Below, piece by piece: positions 23,508-39,245 of a stretch of DNA of 64,000 nt (position 1 is the stretch's first letter; the number at the start of each line of letters is the position of its first letter). A program made the position numbers and the translations under genes. The notes beneath the pieces are model-generated. The model ran no database searches and was not told the origin of the DNA. It saw only the letters and a list, made by a program, of their open reading frames with translations. The stretch lies in contig OZ231127.1 of NCBI GenBank assembly GCA_965153355.1, forward strand, positions 8,618,001-8,682,000. Direction: 5' to 3'. This stretch comes from Flaccisagitta enflata (Eukaryota; Chaetognatha; Sagittoidea; Aphragmophora).

Positions 23508-26493
23508 AGTTGACGTTTAGAGAAATGTTGACAAAGAGGAAATAACTCTGTTGCAAATAACTCTGTTGCAAATAACTCTGGCAATGAAAAGTATGGAGAG
23601 TATTACCTGACAGATTTGTCAAATGGTGTTTCTACGGGGACGTACGCCTCCGTCGTTTCGCCTTCCCGAACTTTGGCGAGGTACTCTTCTTTGTGCTCTC
23701 TCTTAAAGGCGTTGTTGTCCTCAATGATCTTGCGATAACGTTCACTGAGTAATAAGCGGGAACAAATAACGTGAGATGAAAATATTGTTGCGGACGGGTG
23801 GGCAGGGGCAGCTGTATGCATAACACAAACACATGGATACAAATAAAAAACTCCAAAAACGCCCATTTTCCACATTTGTATTCACGTTCATGGACCAACG
23901 GATCAACGGACTGATGGACGGACACAGCTTTATAAAGAGTCATTACACATTTAACAGTTATCACTCACTCGTTCCAAATCCTGAGAAAAAAGGGGTACTT
24001 GTTGTTCTCCCGTTGTTGATTCTCCAGATGCATGTCTACAAATGGAAACAAATATTTTTTAAGATGTAATACATGAAACCTAGCTAAATGTCTGTTTAAT
24101 GGGCAGTCATAGCTGAAATATCACCATAACTGATGTTCTTACCTAGCAAAGATTGGGTAAAAGAGTCCCATCCATTGCCGAGAATGGTAAAGAGACGCCA
24201 ACGATCCAGTAGTGGTAGCCTACAATAATGACAAAGTAATGACAAAGTGATATCAAAATGATGACAAATTGAAAAATTGCAAAAATGACACAGTAGACAA
24301 CAAGGCCGACACCTATAAGGCGTGTGGGAGATTTACAGATGGACTCAGAATGACTTAGAAAAATTTAAAGTCGCGTGCACGCGACAAAAAAAACAAGGTC
24401 AGATACACGGCTACAGTCGCGTGCGGTGAGCAGGGGCCATATTGAGAGCCACTCCATTATTTGAAGGAGCAATAAGGTCAGAACCAAAAAAAAAAAGTAA
24501 CGGACCAACGGACCCGGACCCGGACCGGACGGGACGGACCGACGGACCGACAAAGCGGGTTGTAGAGTCGCGTAGCACGCGACTAAATAGAATGACAATA
24601 ACAATCTATACTAACTTGGCCATGAAGTCTTCAAATGACGTTGGTTTGTAATGTTTTATCAATTCCTGCACCAGCAATGAGTCGCAGTGTCTCCTCTTCT
24701 GGTTGTCTTGGAGATAGTAGGCCACGACAGATTCTGGATATAGTAAATAGTTAAAAAATGAAAAGAAGAGAGAGAGAGAGAGAAGAGAGAGAAACAGAGA
24801 GACACACCAGGGAGACACATAATGATTCAATTAACCTTCAAATTCGAGGCTTTTGGGCGCAGAGTGGACGGATCCGTCGTTAAGTACTAACGTCGTCGCC
24901 TTTTTCTTGGCTTTTGAAGTCGCCTGACCCCCCTCCTTACTCAAGATGGAGGCGCAAGTCGGCCACTCCTATTATAAATGATAATTAGAACAAATGAGCG
25001 TGATAAATGATATGGGGTCACAATAGGGTTGCGGACGGGTGGGCAATATAACAACTATGACAAATTAATGGACCAACAGACCAACAAATTGACAGACCAA
25101 CAAATTTCACTACCTTTGAAGTGGCTGGCTGCCACGTCTTGGTTTTTCGTAAGAAGTCTGGCAGGGGCGGACAGGGACGAGATTTGGGCTCCGTTCGTCC
25201 CTCCTCCCCTTTCATGAGCCCCTGTTTATCGGGCTTCTCATCGAACCAGTGGACGAGGCGATTTTCGGTAAGGGCGCAGATGGTACTGAGATAATCCTAT
25301 ATAAGTAAAAAGGAATAATTGATGAAATATTAAACATAAGGAATGAGGGATGGGTGGAATGTGGATGGGGTTGGGATGTGGTTGGGGATGGGGATGGGAC
25401 AGGTGCTTAAATTTGTAACACCTTGGGATGCTGCAGCGCTATCGCAACTTGCAAAAGGTCGCCGTTCTCGATCAAAGTCGATTTGTTCGCCAAACGCATA
25501 ACCAAATCTTCTTTGCCACTGTCCTTTTTGGTCCATCTCTCTGATACAGACAAACAAAAAGAAAAGAACAATGAAATGGATATAATTGTGTATAATTCAA
25601 AATTTGGTCCACAGGTACATAAAATGGTTTTTAAGGATTCATGCCTCTATTTGTCTGTTGATATATGAAGCTGCTATACACATGGCATTGTTGCATACTC
25701 ACTGAGTAGATCGCGGACTGCGATTTGCTTCTTGTTATTGAAGCGGAGCGGGATGAAAAGGTGCCAATGGGCACAGAATTTATCTGCAGCGGCTTGGAGG
25801 TCTTTGTAGTCGTTCCTTGAGATTTTGAGAAAAAAAGAAAACAGAAAATAGAAATTATTGTAAAAGAAATGCAAAAAGATGGGCAGGGACAGTATTGGAA
25901 AAGGTTATTAAGAGTATTGGGCCTAAATACCGTACAACCGACCAACCTTAAAACCTATCTTAAAACCCAACCGACCAACTAAAACCTATCTTAAAACCCA
26001 ACCGACCAACTGGTCGACCAACCAACCGACCTACCATAAAACCAACCCTAAAACCCGACCAAACGACCAACCGACCAACCAACCCACCCTAAAACTGACT
26101 TTAAGATTCAACCTACCGACCAACCGACCTACCAATGGACAAAGCCTCTTATAGAAATGCATGTACACGACCTAATTCACCTGTAATGCCTGGCGTAAAG
26201 AATTTCGTCGTCATTTTTGAGATATTTCCTGCGGAATTCGTTCCACGCCATCTCGCCCCCCACTAGGTCGTCAACGTCGGTTTGATCCAATTCCAGATGG
26301 GCAATTTGCGGTGGATTTGAGAATAACGTCGCCTCCATCACTCTGGTACTCCGTGATACCGGGTGTTCCCGCCGCGGAACAGGGGCAGGATCATTCTTTA
26401 CCTTGCCGGTTTGCTCCTCCAATTTTACTTTTTTTCCGGAGGCTGCACTGCCTCTTCATCGTCGGATGAACAATAGTCCTCTCCTCCATGCAT
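21199..26493 (-). CDS. Superfamily 3 helicase, parvovirus NS1-like, 16 exons
   Basis: Likely the element's replicative helicase. Exons in reading order: 26493-26181, 25815-25703, 25540-25422, 25296-25114, 24968-24836, 24733-24616, 24219-24143, 24035-23969, 23744-23607, 23398-23249, 23095-23065, 22851-22757, 22633-22590, 22327-22259, 21847-21760, 21430-21199. Every junction keeps phase; about 656 residues, close to NS1 length. SF3 marks: Walker A GPSNSG at the end of exon 10 continued by KS in exon 11; a Walker B-like NIVWAEEL in exon 12; the EG...NKKGR region in exons 13-14; motif C VTSNHSL at the exon 14/15 join. Exon 2 holds HWH, possibly the metal site of an HUH nuclease. Introns 20-412 nt carry CCGT elements, GA runs and inverted-repeat elements. 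Exon 1 needs one added base at an A7 run (about 26430-26437). Confidence 0.82.
21848..22258 (-). mobile_element. Inverted-repeat element forming a GC-AG intron of the helicase gene
   Basis: On the minus strand the intron starts GCAAGATTTGAG and ends CTCAAATCTTGCCAATAG. The ends are inverted copies of each other for about 80 bp (21853-21937 against 22176-22259), nearly identical apart from a few substitutions. The centre, 21945-22163, is a CCGT element. Splicing with this GC donor restores phase and gives the SF3 motif C. No target duplication is obvious. Confidence 0.7.
22852..23064 (-). mobile_element. TA-flanked MITE coextensive with a helicase intron
   Basis: Core 22855-23061 begins and ends with CAGGGGTGTATAAA in inverted orientation, flanked by TA on both sides, as for Tc1/mariner-type MITEs. 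On the minus strand the intron reads GTACAGGGG to CCCCTGTAG, so it is the element plus one base at each end. Poly-C/poly-G runs sit just inside the termini. Confidence 0.75.
23790..23945 (-). repeat. CCGT element, subtype B, in helicase intron 8
   Basis: Reverse-orientation copy: GTTGCGGACGGGTGGGCAGG at one end, then CCATTTTCCACA and GGACCAACGGATCAACGG toward the other, ending AGCTTTATAAAGAG. Confidence 0.65.
24368..24590 (-). repeat. CCGT element, subtype A, in helicase intron 6
   Basis: Flanked by GTCGCGTGCACGCGAC (24371-24386) and GTCGCGTAGCACGCGAC (24567-24583). Between them are the GTGAGCAGGGGCC block, GGACCGGACGG-like units and ACAAAGCGGGTTGTAGA. The most complete copy in the window. 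Confidence 0.85.
25022..25160 (-). repeat. CCGT element, subtype B fragment, at helicase intron 4
   Basis: GTTGCGGACGGGTGGGCA is followed by GGACCAACAGACCAACAAA-type units that stop at the exon 4 donor near 25113. A related CCAACCGACC tract lies at 25930-26150 in intron 1. Confidence 0.6.
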
Positions 26494-26771
26494 CTTTAAA
26501 CACAGTTCAAGATTAAAGTTTGGAAAAATAAAGTATCAGACCAAGACCTGGGAAATGAAGGTGAAATTACTTAACAAAACAAATGATGAATGAGCTCGCA
26601 AAATGATTTTTTTTTTTCAATGAAAATTTCGAGAAATGGATACAAATATCCTTGGCAGAAAATCAGAACGATCATCGACAATTCATTTCTTGTTTTTCTT
26701 GTCAGAAGTGTTTGCGCTGCGTGATTCTACAGTGGAAAAGTGTGTGCAAATGAAGGCGAGAAAGGGGGGGG

Positions 26772-26834
<63 letters not shown>

Positions 26835-26852
26835 AAATGGGGGGGGGTGCAA

Positions 26853-31412
<4,560 letters not shown>

Positions 31413-31589
31413 GATGTCGAAAAGTCGAAAGATTGTTTGCTTCTTGCCAAATTTTCAAGGATTAAGGACTGAAAAGAAAAAGAAAAAGAAAAGAAGTAGC
31501 AAGGCCAAAAAAGAATTACAAAATTATGTCATATTTGCCCACAAGGGCAGGGGCATACTGTCCTGTCAAAAATGACCATGTAAAAGGAT

Positions 31590-31765
31590 TGTCAATCGCG
31601 TGCGAATGGACGGACAGACAAATGGACGTGTGGACAAACAAATGGACGGACGGACGGACGGATGGATGGACAGTTGACGGACGGACGGACGGATGGACGG
31701 ACGGGTGACGGGTAGACGGACCAGTGTACCAACAAAGCCTAATGCACAGTCGTGTAGCGCGTGAA
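31590..31765 (-). repeat. CCGT element, subtype A
   Basis: GGACGGACGGACGGATGG units followed by ACCAACAAAGCCTAATGCACAGTCGTGTAGCGCG. Upstream of the acidic zinc-finger gene, where it could lie in the promoter or 5' UTR. Confidence 0.7.
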
Positions 31766-32169
31766 TAAAAATCATTTTACATTATATACGCATTCATTTA
31801 AAACGTAAAACATTGTGTCGACATTTGGATCATGACAAATTTTTTTTTATTTTTCATTTTTAAAAATCACAACGCGAAAAAAAAAACACATTTCAGATTC
31901 CAGTTTTTGGCGTGAAATGAGAGCTAACACAATCGTTTATGTATTTATAATTAAACTTTTAAAAAAAGCTGCTCCGCGAACCAACGCGCGCATTCACGAG
32001 TGCATCCTCACTTCTTTCTATTTTCTATGTAGTTATCTTTGTCTCCTGAAACCCCCGCCCCCTGGGATAGAGCATTTAAGACGGTTATATATATCGTCGT
32101 CGTTGTCGTTGTTCTTTATCATTTCACTTTTCTCTGTCTCTTTCACTCTCTTTCTTTCACTCTCTTTCT

Positions 32170-32568
<399 letters not shown>

Positions 32569-32959
32569 AACATCCTCAAATCCTTCGTCGTTGTCACGCA
32601 TCATCCTCGAATCTTCGAATCCTTCGTCGATCGCACGCATCATCTTTGATACATGCACGAATTCGCATGCACACACACGCAGCCTCGGAAATTGGAAATG
32701 AAATCTTTTGATCGGTTGGTTTTTCTTTCTTGAATCTTAACTCGACACTCTTAACTCGACACGATTAAGCTAGCTGAGGCCCTTTTGTCTTAATTCAAAT
32801 TCCTGCCACTAACTAACATGACAAAAAGCAACCAATATCGGTTTGTAATACAGTATTGCACTTTAACAGCGCACCCTGCCCTATAAGGGCGTTTTGGTTT
32901 TCTTTTTAGAGTAATGGTTGGCCCTAAAAAGGGCCTTTAAAACATTTTGGGCTGAAAAT

Positions 32960-33364
32960 TCAGCGGAGGTTGCGAAGTGCACGCCTCTCCTGCACGGCAT
33001 CAACAAATCCTCTGAGACGATGGAGGACTTGCAATGCCATGGCAAATGGCCCATTTTCCAAATCAATGGGCAATCCTCGCCAAATCGCGACCACCACCAA
33101 AACCACCACCACCACTAAGATCACAGATGAAATGATGATCACCATAACTTTGTAAACAAAGTCAAGGCCATCGCCATTGTCATCTTGCGACTTATGTGGC
33201 GTTGTGGTTGTGGCAGGGGTCGCGGTTCCGTTGGGATTGACCGTGATGATTTGCCACGGGTCATTTGCATCAGGGTCGTCCTTGTTGGGAGGGCTGTGGG
33301 CCACCCACACCAAGGCCACAAAGACCAGGGCTAGGATGACCCACCATCTTCGGAGGGACAGCAT
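32960..33364 (-). CDS. Type I membrane protein, single exon
   Basis: 134 residues. Residues 1-24 look like a signal peptide (basic start, then WWVILALVFVALVWVAHS). A short ectodomain follows, with NPNGT as a possible glycosylation site and a Thr-rich stretch. Residues about 71-94 are a strong membrane segment (VMVIIISSVILVVVVVLVVV), and a 40-residue basic tail ends at the stop. The frame is intact with a clear ATG. It sits between the two spliced leftward genes and reads the same way, which suggests membership in the same block. Its family is unknown. Confidence 0.65.
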   Translation of the reverse strand: MLSLRRWWVILALVFVALVWVAHSPPNKDDPDANDPWQIITVNPNGTATPATTTTPHKSQDDNGDGLDFVYKVMVIIISSVILVVVVVLVVVAIWRGLPIDLENGPFAMALQVLHRLRGFVDAVQERRALRNLR

Positions 33365-33470
33365 CTTCGGACGGCTTGATGGATGGCTTGACGGATGGCT
33401 TGATGGACGGCTTCGGATGGCTTGACGGATGGCTTCGGATGGCTTCGGATGGCTTCGGAGGGACGGCGAT
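33365..33470. repeat. GGATGGCTT tandem repeat
   Basis: About ten imperfect copies of GGATGGCTTGA / GGATGGCTTC directly upstream of the type I membrane protein's start codon. Confidence 0.85.
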
Positions 33471-33953
33471 GAAGAAGATCTTCTTGGAAATATTTTTTCG
33501 TCTCGATGGACTAACTATGAGAGCATTTACTCAGACAACCTGTTGCGATTCTTAATCGCCTTTTATCTTAACCTACTGACCAGGAACGGACGCTAACGAG
33601 AGCAGGCTAGGGGTAAATGTGAATTTTGAGGGAAGAATGTAACTTTTATCTCTTTTCCTTAACGCAACGCCCCATAATAATAAAGATTTTTGAGTTTTTT
33701 TTTTTTTTGTGGATTATATCAATGGTTAAATGAGGTTGTAAGACGACAATTTATGTCATAAAACACTTTCAAAATGTCAAGAAATACATGAAGAAAGGGT
33801 CAAAGAATGACCATACAAACACATAGAATAACTTTTGGGGAAAACATATGCATAACAATTCGCCTCAATGAACAAATGGTTGGATATAACAACCAGATTC
33901 AACAGACATTGCGCCACTCGATGCATCAATACACAAATGTACTCGATGAACTA

Positions 33954-34129
33954 CAGTGGAACCCCGCAATAACAGCCCCGCTTTTAACGGTTCCCCTTTA
34001 ATAACGGTCAACATTTTAATGTCTCAATTAATAGTTTTCAATGTCATTTCACCTCTTTTTAAAAGTTATTATAGAAAAAAGGTGAAAAATTTTGGATCTC
34101 AATGGAACCAATGAGGCGGGGTCCTACTG
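33954..34129. mobile_element. Pogo/Tigger-type MITE with TA duplication
   Basis: Starts CAGTGGAACCCCGC and ends with the inverse of CAGTAGGACCCCGC. TA at 33952-33953 and 34130-34131. The CAGT(A/G)GAACCCCG terminus is characteristic of pogo/Tigger-like elements. 176 bp, no coding capacity. Confidence 0.85.
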
Positions 34130-34214
34130 TATTTGATACCAACCCAATTTAGCAGGAAAAAAAAATCTCCTCTTAAAATTTGCAGTGATCGAGGAGAAAC
34201 ATCGTTTTTTTTTT

Positions 34215-35754
34215 TCAATCAGAATCAGAGGATGTGTCCCCCCTCAACTCGGGCAATGGGGGCAAACCAATCCTAATTTTCGGGCGTGCCCCAGCCACGT
34301 AGTGGATGGGCAGGGCAGCGCCATGTACGGGAGGAGGAGGAGGGAAATTCGCGACGCCGAGGTCCACTTCCTCTTCATACCCCGGAGGCCTCACGGGGGG
34401 GCCCACAAATCTCCCTTCTTCGTTGGGCTCAGGTGCTACTTCAGGGGCCCTCAAACCCCCATGTGACCCCCCACATCCAACCCCACAATCACCGAGGCAT
34501 TCTTTCTTTGGCTCGTCGTCTCGTCCACGGCAAATTGAAGCCATGCTCGAATATATGGCCTCGTCCCCTTCACTCCGAACCGTGAAAATCCTCATGTCTG
34601 TTTGAGTCGCCCGTTCTTTAGGTTCTAAAAATGAGAAACAAGGCAAAATTGGCGGTTACCAACCGACCGACCGACCAACCGACCAACCATAAAACCAACC
34701 CCAAAACCGGACCTTAAACCAATCCTAAAACCCAACCGACCGACCGACCGACCCTAAAACCATCCTTAGACCCAAACCGACCGACCGACCGACCGACCGA
34801 CAGATATAAACTTACTGAGTTCCTCTGGAATGTCCTCGTTTGCGCCGATAACTTGTACCCCATCCAAAGGCGCCTGGGCGCCATCCAAATCGGCGCCGTT
34901 TTGGGTCAAAAGCGTTTGAATATCGTTTAGGACATCGTTGAGGACAGAGAGGGTAACATCTACGCCTTGCAGCCGCAACAATGCCTCCCTCATTTGCCGA
35001 ATGGAGAGTCCTATTTAATAGAGATGCGTTCATAAGCAAAAGTGATTCTACAATAAGTGGAAGGGATGCGTAAACGATTTACCGCTTCCACATCCCTGCT
35101 TTATCATTATAAAGAAACTAACTATAATCAAATGCTTTCAATCGACTTACCCATCCTTTCCAATATGTCCTTGCGAGTTTGGAAGGTCGCTGCTATAAGA
35201 ACCACCACCAATCCGACCAACAACAGCAGCAAAACGAAGTTGAACTCGGAAATGTTGACCGCAATGCCAGCGGCGCTTACATTGAACGTTTGACCTTCAA
35301 TAGGGTATAGATTCACATAAGGACCGACAAACATATGGCCTAAATGGACGGACCGACAAATGCACAAAGGGTCATAAATGAATGTGACATCAAGCTCACC
35401 TGTTTCAATGAATTGCCGCCTGGTTTCATTTCCAATCGCGACTCCAGGTTCTTTTATCATGGATTTCCCAAAGTCGATGACCGCTTCCTGGATGTGGGCT
35501 TCAACGGCGGCACCCGTGGATGGCGCAAAAATGCGCGGCTGTGACGTAACCGACTTGGACGAGGGTGTAAAAATGACGCTCGTTTTTCGTTCAACGCCAT
35601 TCGTTTGTGACGTAAAATCCACTTCCGGTTCCAGCGTCTCCTTTGGGGCTGTAAAAACCACAGATTGAGTTGGAGCTTCTGTCACACCTTCTACGTTTGG
35701 TGGCTCACTCTGCGCCTTGGGGTTTTCAACCCTAATGATATCAAATTCTCCCAT
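34215..35754 (-). CDS. Single-pass membrane protein with Pro-rich tail, four exons
   Basis: Exons in reading order: 35754-35400, 35339-35151, 35010-34816, 34624-34215; each junction has a 1/2 phase split that matches. About 382 residues from the ATG at 35754. Exon 1 is Glu/Thr/Pro-rich and probably disordered. Exon 2 holds the only membrane segment (FNFVLLLLLVGLVVVLIAAT). Exon 3 has an amphipathic helical region (MREALLRLQG, DVLNDIQTLL). Exon 4 is Cys/Gly- and Pro-rich (PPPPPVHGAA) and acidic at the end. No signal peptide is seen, so it may be a signal-anchor protein. The head position of the leftward block suggests an element gene, but no family is recognised. CCGACC-rich repeats fill intron 3. 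Confidence 0.7.
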
Positions 35755-35819
35755 TCTTATTTTTTTGCTGGATTCTTTTTGTTTTGTTTTTTTTTTCTCA
35801 ATGTTTTTTTTTTTCAAAG

Positions 35820-37960
35820 TCTTTAGCTAGTTAGATCCAAGGAGGGTGGACGTTAAATAACAGCATTTCTCAAAGAGAAAAACTTGGCCTAGCATACTCC
35901 TAGATAAACAAAACACGCATCAGACATTTTCAATCGGTCTTTTGGCATTCCTATTTATTCATACTTTTCCTTTCGTTGGCCTTTTTATTCCTTATCAACT
36001 TTTTTCCCGGTTTCTTTAAGTTGGACTGTGACTCAAGACTCAGCGGGGTTTAATTCCTTCACCCCAAAATTCATACTCGCTAAATGGACAACAAAACATC
36101 AAGACAAAGGGTACCACACAAAGAGCGGTGGGATGGGGGAAGGGGGGAACCATTCTTTCCCGCCTAATACTTATTCAATTTCCCGCCTAATGCGTAAATG
36201 GGATGCAAATATAAGGGCAATTTTTTTTTTGCACTCGGAGATGAAGCCGACTCTAATCATCACCTTTTTGTTCTCACCTATTATTTTTTTCACCAAAATG
36301 TTCTCACCATAAAACTGTTTTTATTTTTCTTTAAAATGACCATAGTTTGGCTTTTTTTTTTTTCGCCTTTCGCCTTTCGATCCAGTTTTTGAACTCATCC
36401 GTGAAAATCGATATCGATAGGAGTTAAAAAAAAAAAATAAAAAATTTTAGGTATTTTTTTTTTTAATTTTTATATTTTTCATTTAAGAACAAAATAACAA
36501 ATTCCAACCATATTTAATTTTTTTTTTTTTTTTTTTATTTTTTACAGAAAAAAATTATAATATTTTGGACTGACTATCAAAATCTCATATGTGTAAAATC
36601 TATTCTGTTTTCGTTCGATCTTCGATCGCAATTTTTTTTCTGATTTTTTTTTCACTCGTATCTTTTTAGTCGCGTGCACCCTGCTTTGTCGGTCCATCCG
36701 TCGGTCCGTTGTTACACCCGTCGGTCCGTTGGTCCGTCCGTCGGTTTGTCCGTCCGTCCGTCGGTCTTTCATACCTCATTTTTTTCCAAATTTTTGTACT
36801 TTTTTTTTTCATCCCAACTGTTCCTACAAGAATTAGTGTAATAACCTCAAATAGTACTCCTGCCCCCACCCGCGCGCAACTAGGTATCTATGTGTAGGGC
36901 CTTCTTCTTTTTTGTCTCTCCATCTCTTGCTCTCTCTCTCTCTCTCTCTTTTTTTTTTTTCTCGCTCTCTTTCTCCTTAATTGCCGACTATCAAGCTCAA
37001 ATAGATATAACAAATACTTCCGTCATTTGTTGCATTGGCCAATTATTTTAGACAAAAAAACGTCGAGTACTTAGGTCCACCATCAAAATAATTGGTTCAA
37101 ACTCTTTTACGCGCACATACATCCACTCCTCATCCCCTTCCTCCATCCATATGCACCATCATTCACATTCACCATTTCTACTTACCAAAATCTGGATCTA
37201 CCTTCTCTCTTCACGTTTCTTCTTCTTCTTTATAAAATTGGGTCCATCTCTGTTTAATATGAGACAAAAACGTAAATGTAGAAGGTATTTCCCGTGGATT
37301 TGAGCGTTTCATAATCCCCTTTGTTCTTTCCCTTCTTTCTTTCACTCTCTCTTTCTTCTTTCTTTCTTTCTGTCTTTGTATAACACGTTTCTTTTTTCTA
37401 AACAATCTTGCCCCCCACTGTAATACACCTACTTCTACCTTTTCTATTCATTCATCCCAAATATCCTACCTACTCTTTCAGGAGACAAACTCGAAAAGGT
37501 AATTGTAGACAGTATTTCACCCAGGTTTCTGCTATTCATTCTTTCATTGAAATCCCTTCTTTCTACCCTCCCTCCCTCCCTCCCTAAAAGTAGAAAATCC
37601 TCGACTGAAAATCTTCGATAGATCGAAAGTTCTGAGGCTCCTCGTCTTTCTCTCTCTCTACTCGAGTTCAACTCGAGTAGAGATTTTGAGGCTTACAAAT
37701 CCTACCATTCTGCAAATCCTCTGCAACTCGTTGCGCGTTTCCTACTTTTGCAAATTGGCCGGAGCTCCTCCTCCTCCTCCTTATTGGCCTTGCAAAAGGC
37801 TTGACCACTAGATTATGGGCAGGAGACTTTGGGCAGGAGCGGTCATCTCTAGCTAGCTCGTAGTTATTTCTTTGTTAAGAAATGGTAATAGTAGAGGGTA
37901 TTTCTCCACGTTTTCAGAGCCTCATGAGTTTGACCGCTATAGGATAACATCCACTTATCA
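35820..37960. other. AT-rich spacer without a recognisable gene
   Basis: Contains long A and T runs (36420-36560), a CCGT element at 36668-36905, a short CT run near 36930-36950, and three diverged copies of a unit with GTAGA-GGTATTTC (around 37275, 37505 and 37890). I find no splice-consistent exons. Confidence 0.5.
36668..36905 (+). repeat. CCGT element, subtype A
   Basis: GTCGCGTGCACCCTGCTTTG, CCGTCCGTCGGT units, then GCTCCTGC-like and CCCACCCGCGCGCAACTA at the 3' end. Confidence 0.8.
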
Positions 37961-37979
37961 CAATTTCCCTTACTACTGA

Positions 37980-38280
37980 TAACTGCAAAAAATTCAACCC
38001 TGGAATTTAAAACAGGCCCCGTAGAATTTGAAATAATGACCAAAAATGACCAAAAATGACAAAAACGCTTTGAAATTAAAAAAATTTATTTATTAGGCAA
38101 ATCAAGCCAATTTTTTTCACTGGTTCATACAGTTGTTAGTTCTAGAATTGACCCAAAAATGACCAAAGAGACCTAAATATGCATTTTTTTACACAATTTC
38201 AAAATCAAATGAAAAATAACGAAATTTATTCCTCCCAATGGCAATCTTTCCACTCATAGAGTGCAAGGGGCAAGGGCAAT
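37980..38280 (-). repeat. ~350 bp satellite unit, inverted copy
   Basis: Reverse complement of the unit repeated at 39250-41000: reads AACTGCAAAAAATTCAACCC, then AATGACCAAAAATGACC, CACTGGTTCATACAGTTG and ends near GAGTGCAAGGGG. Confidence 0.85.
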
Positions 38281-38394
38281 ATGTGGTCAGCAATACCCTG
38301 CTATGTATGTTGGTGAATGTAGGTGATGGGTAGCAGAGCAGCGGCTCCGAAGGATGTCCTGTAGAACACAGGGGGACTTTCGTTCGTTCGTTTG

Positions 38395-38790
38395 TCCGTT
38401 CATGATTGCAGATTTGAGCCTTAGGGCTGGGAGTTGAGCCTCAATGCTGGGATTTGAGCCTTGAGGCTGGGATTTTAGCCTCAAGGCTAGGATTTGAGCC
38501 TTAAGGCTGGGATTTGAGCCTTGAGGCTGGGATTTGAGCCTTGAGGCTGGGATTTGAGCCTTGAGGCTGGGATTTGAGTCTGGAGGCTGGGATTTGAGCC
38601 TTGAGGCTGAGATTTGAGCCTTGAGGCTGAGATTTGAGCCTTGAGGCTAGGATCTGAGCCTTGAGGCTGGGATTTGAGCCTTAAGGCTAGGATTTGAGCC
38701 TCCAGGATGATGTTTGAGCCTCGAGGCTGGAGTTAGAGCCCAGAGGCTGGGTTTTGAGCCTCAAGGCTGGGGTTTGAGCCTCAGGGGAGG
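38395..38790. repeat. 20-bp array (GATTTGAGCCTTGAGGCTGG)n
   Basis: About twenty near-identical 20-bp units in head-to-tail order, bracketed by satellite copies on both sides. Each unit contains the near-palindrome GAGCCTTGAGGCT. Confidence 0.95.
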
Positions 38791-38874
38791 ATGCACACAC
38801 GCACGTACAAATGAACGAACGAATGAAGTCCCCCTGTGTTCTACAGGACATCGTCCCCTTCGGAACCGCTGCCT

Positions 38875-39245
38875 AAAAATGCAACCCTGGAATTCAAAAC
38901 AGGCCCTGTAAAGATTGAAATAATGACCAAAAATGAGCGAAAATGACCAAAAAAGACAAAAACTCTTTAAAACTAAAAAAAATTAGGCCAATCGAGCCCA
39001 TGTTTTTCACTGGTTCATACAGTTGTAAGTACTAGAATTGATGTAGACCAATAAAAGGCCAGTGGGAGCGTTTGGGAGCCGAAAAGAACCCAAAAATGAC
39101 CAAAAAAGACCTAAAAATGCATTATTTTACACATTTTCTAAATCCAAATTAAAAAAAAAAATGAAATTTTTCCCTCCTTATGGCAATTTTCCCACTTATA
39201 TAGGCTAAATGGAGTGCAAGGGGCATTTTTCGACCTCTACGGGGC
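38875..39245 (-). repeat. ~350 bp satellite unit, inverted copy
   Basis: Second inverted unit. Its end abuts the first direct unit at about 39240, so the junction is a palindrome about GGGGCATTTTTCGACCTCTA. Confidence 0.85.

Noticed and set aside
38395-38790. Possible CRISPR array
   Set aside because: Units are head-to-tail with no unique spacers, in a eukaryotic repeat setting.
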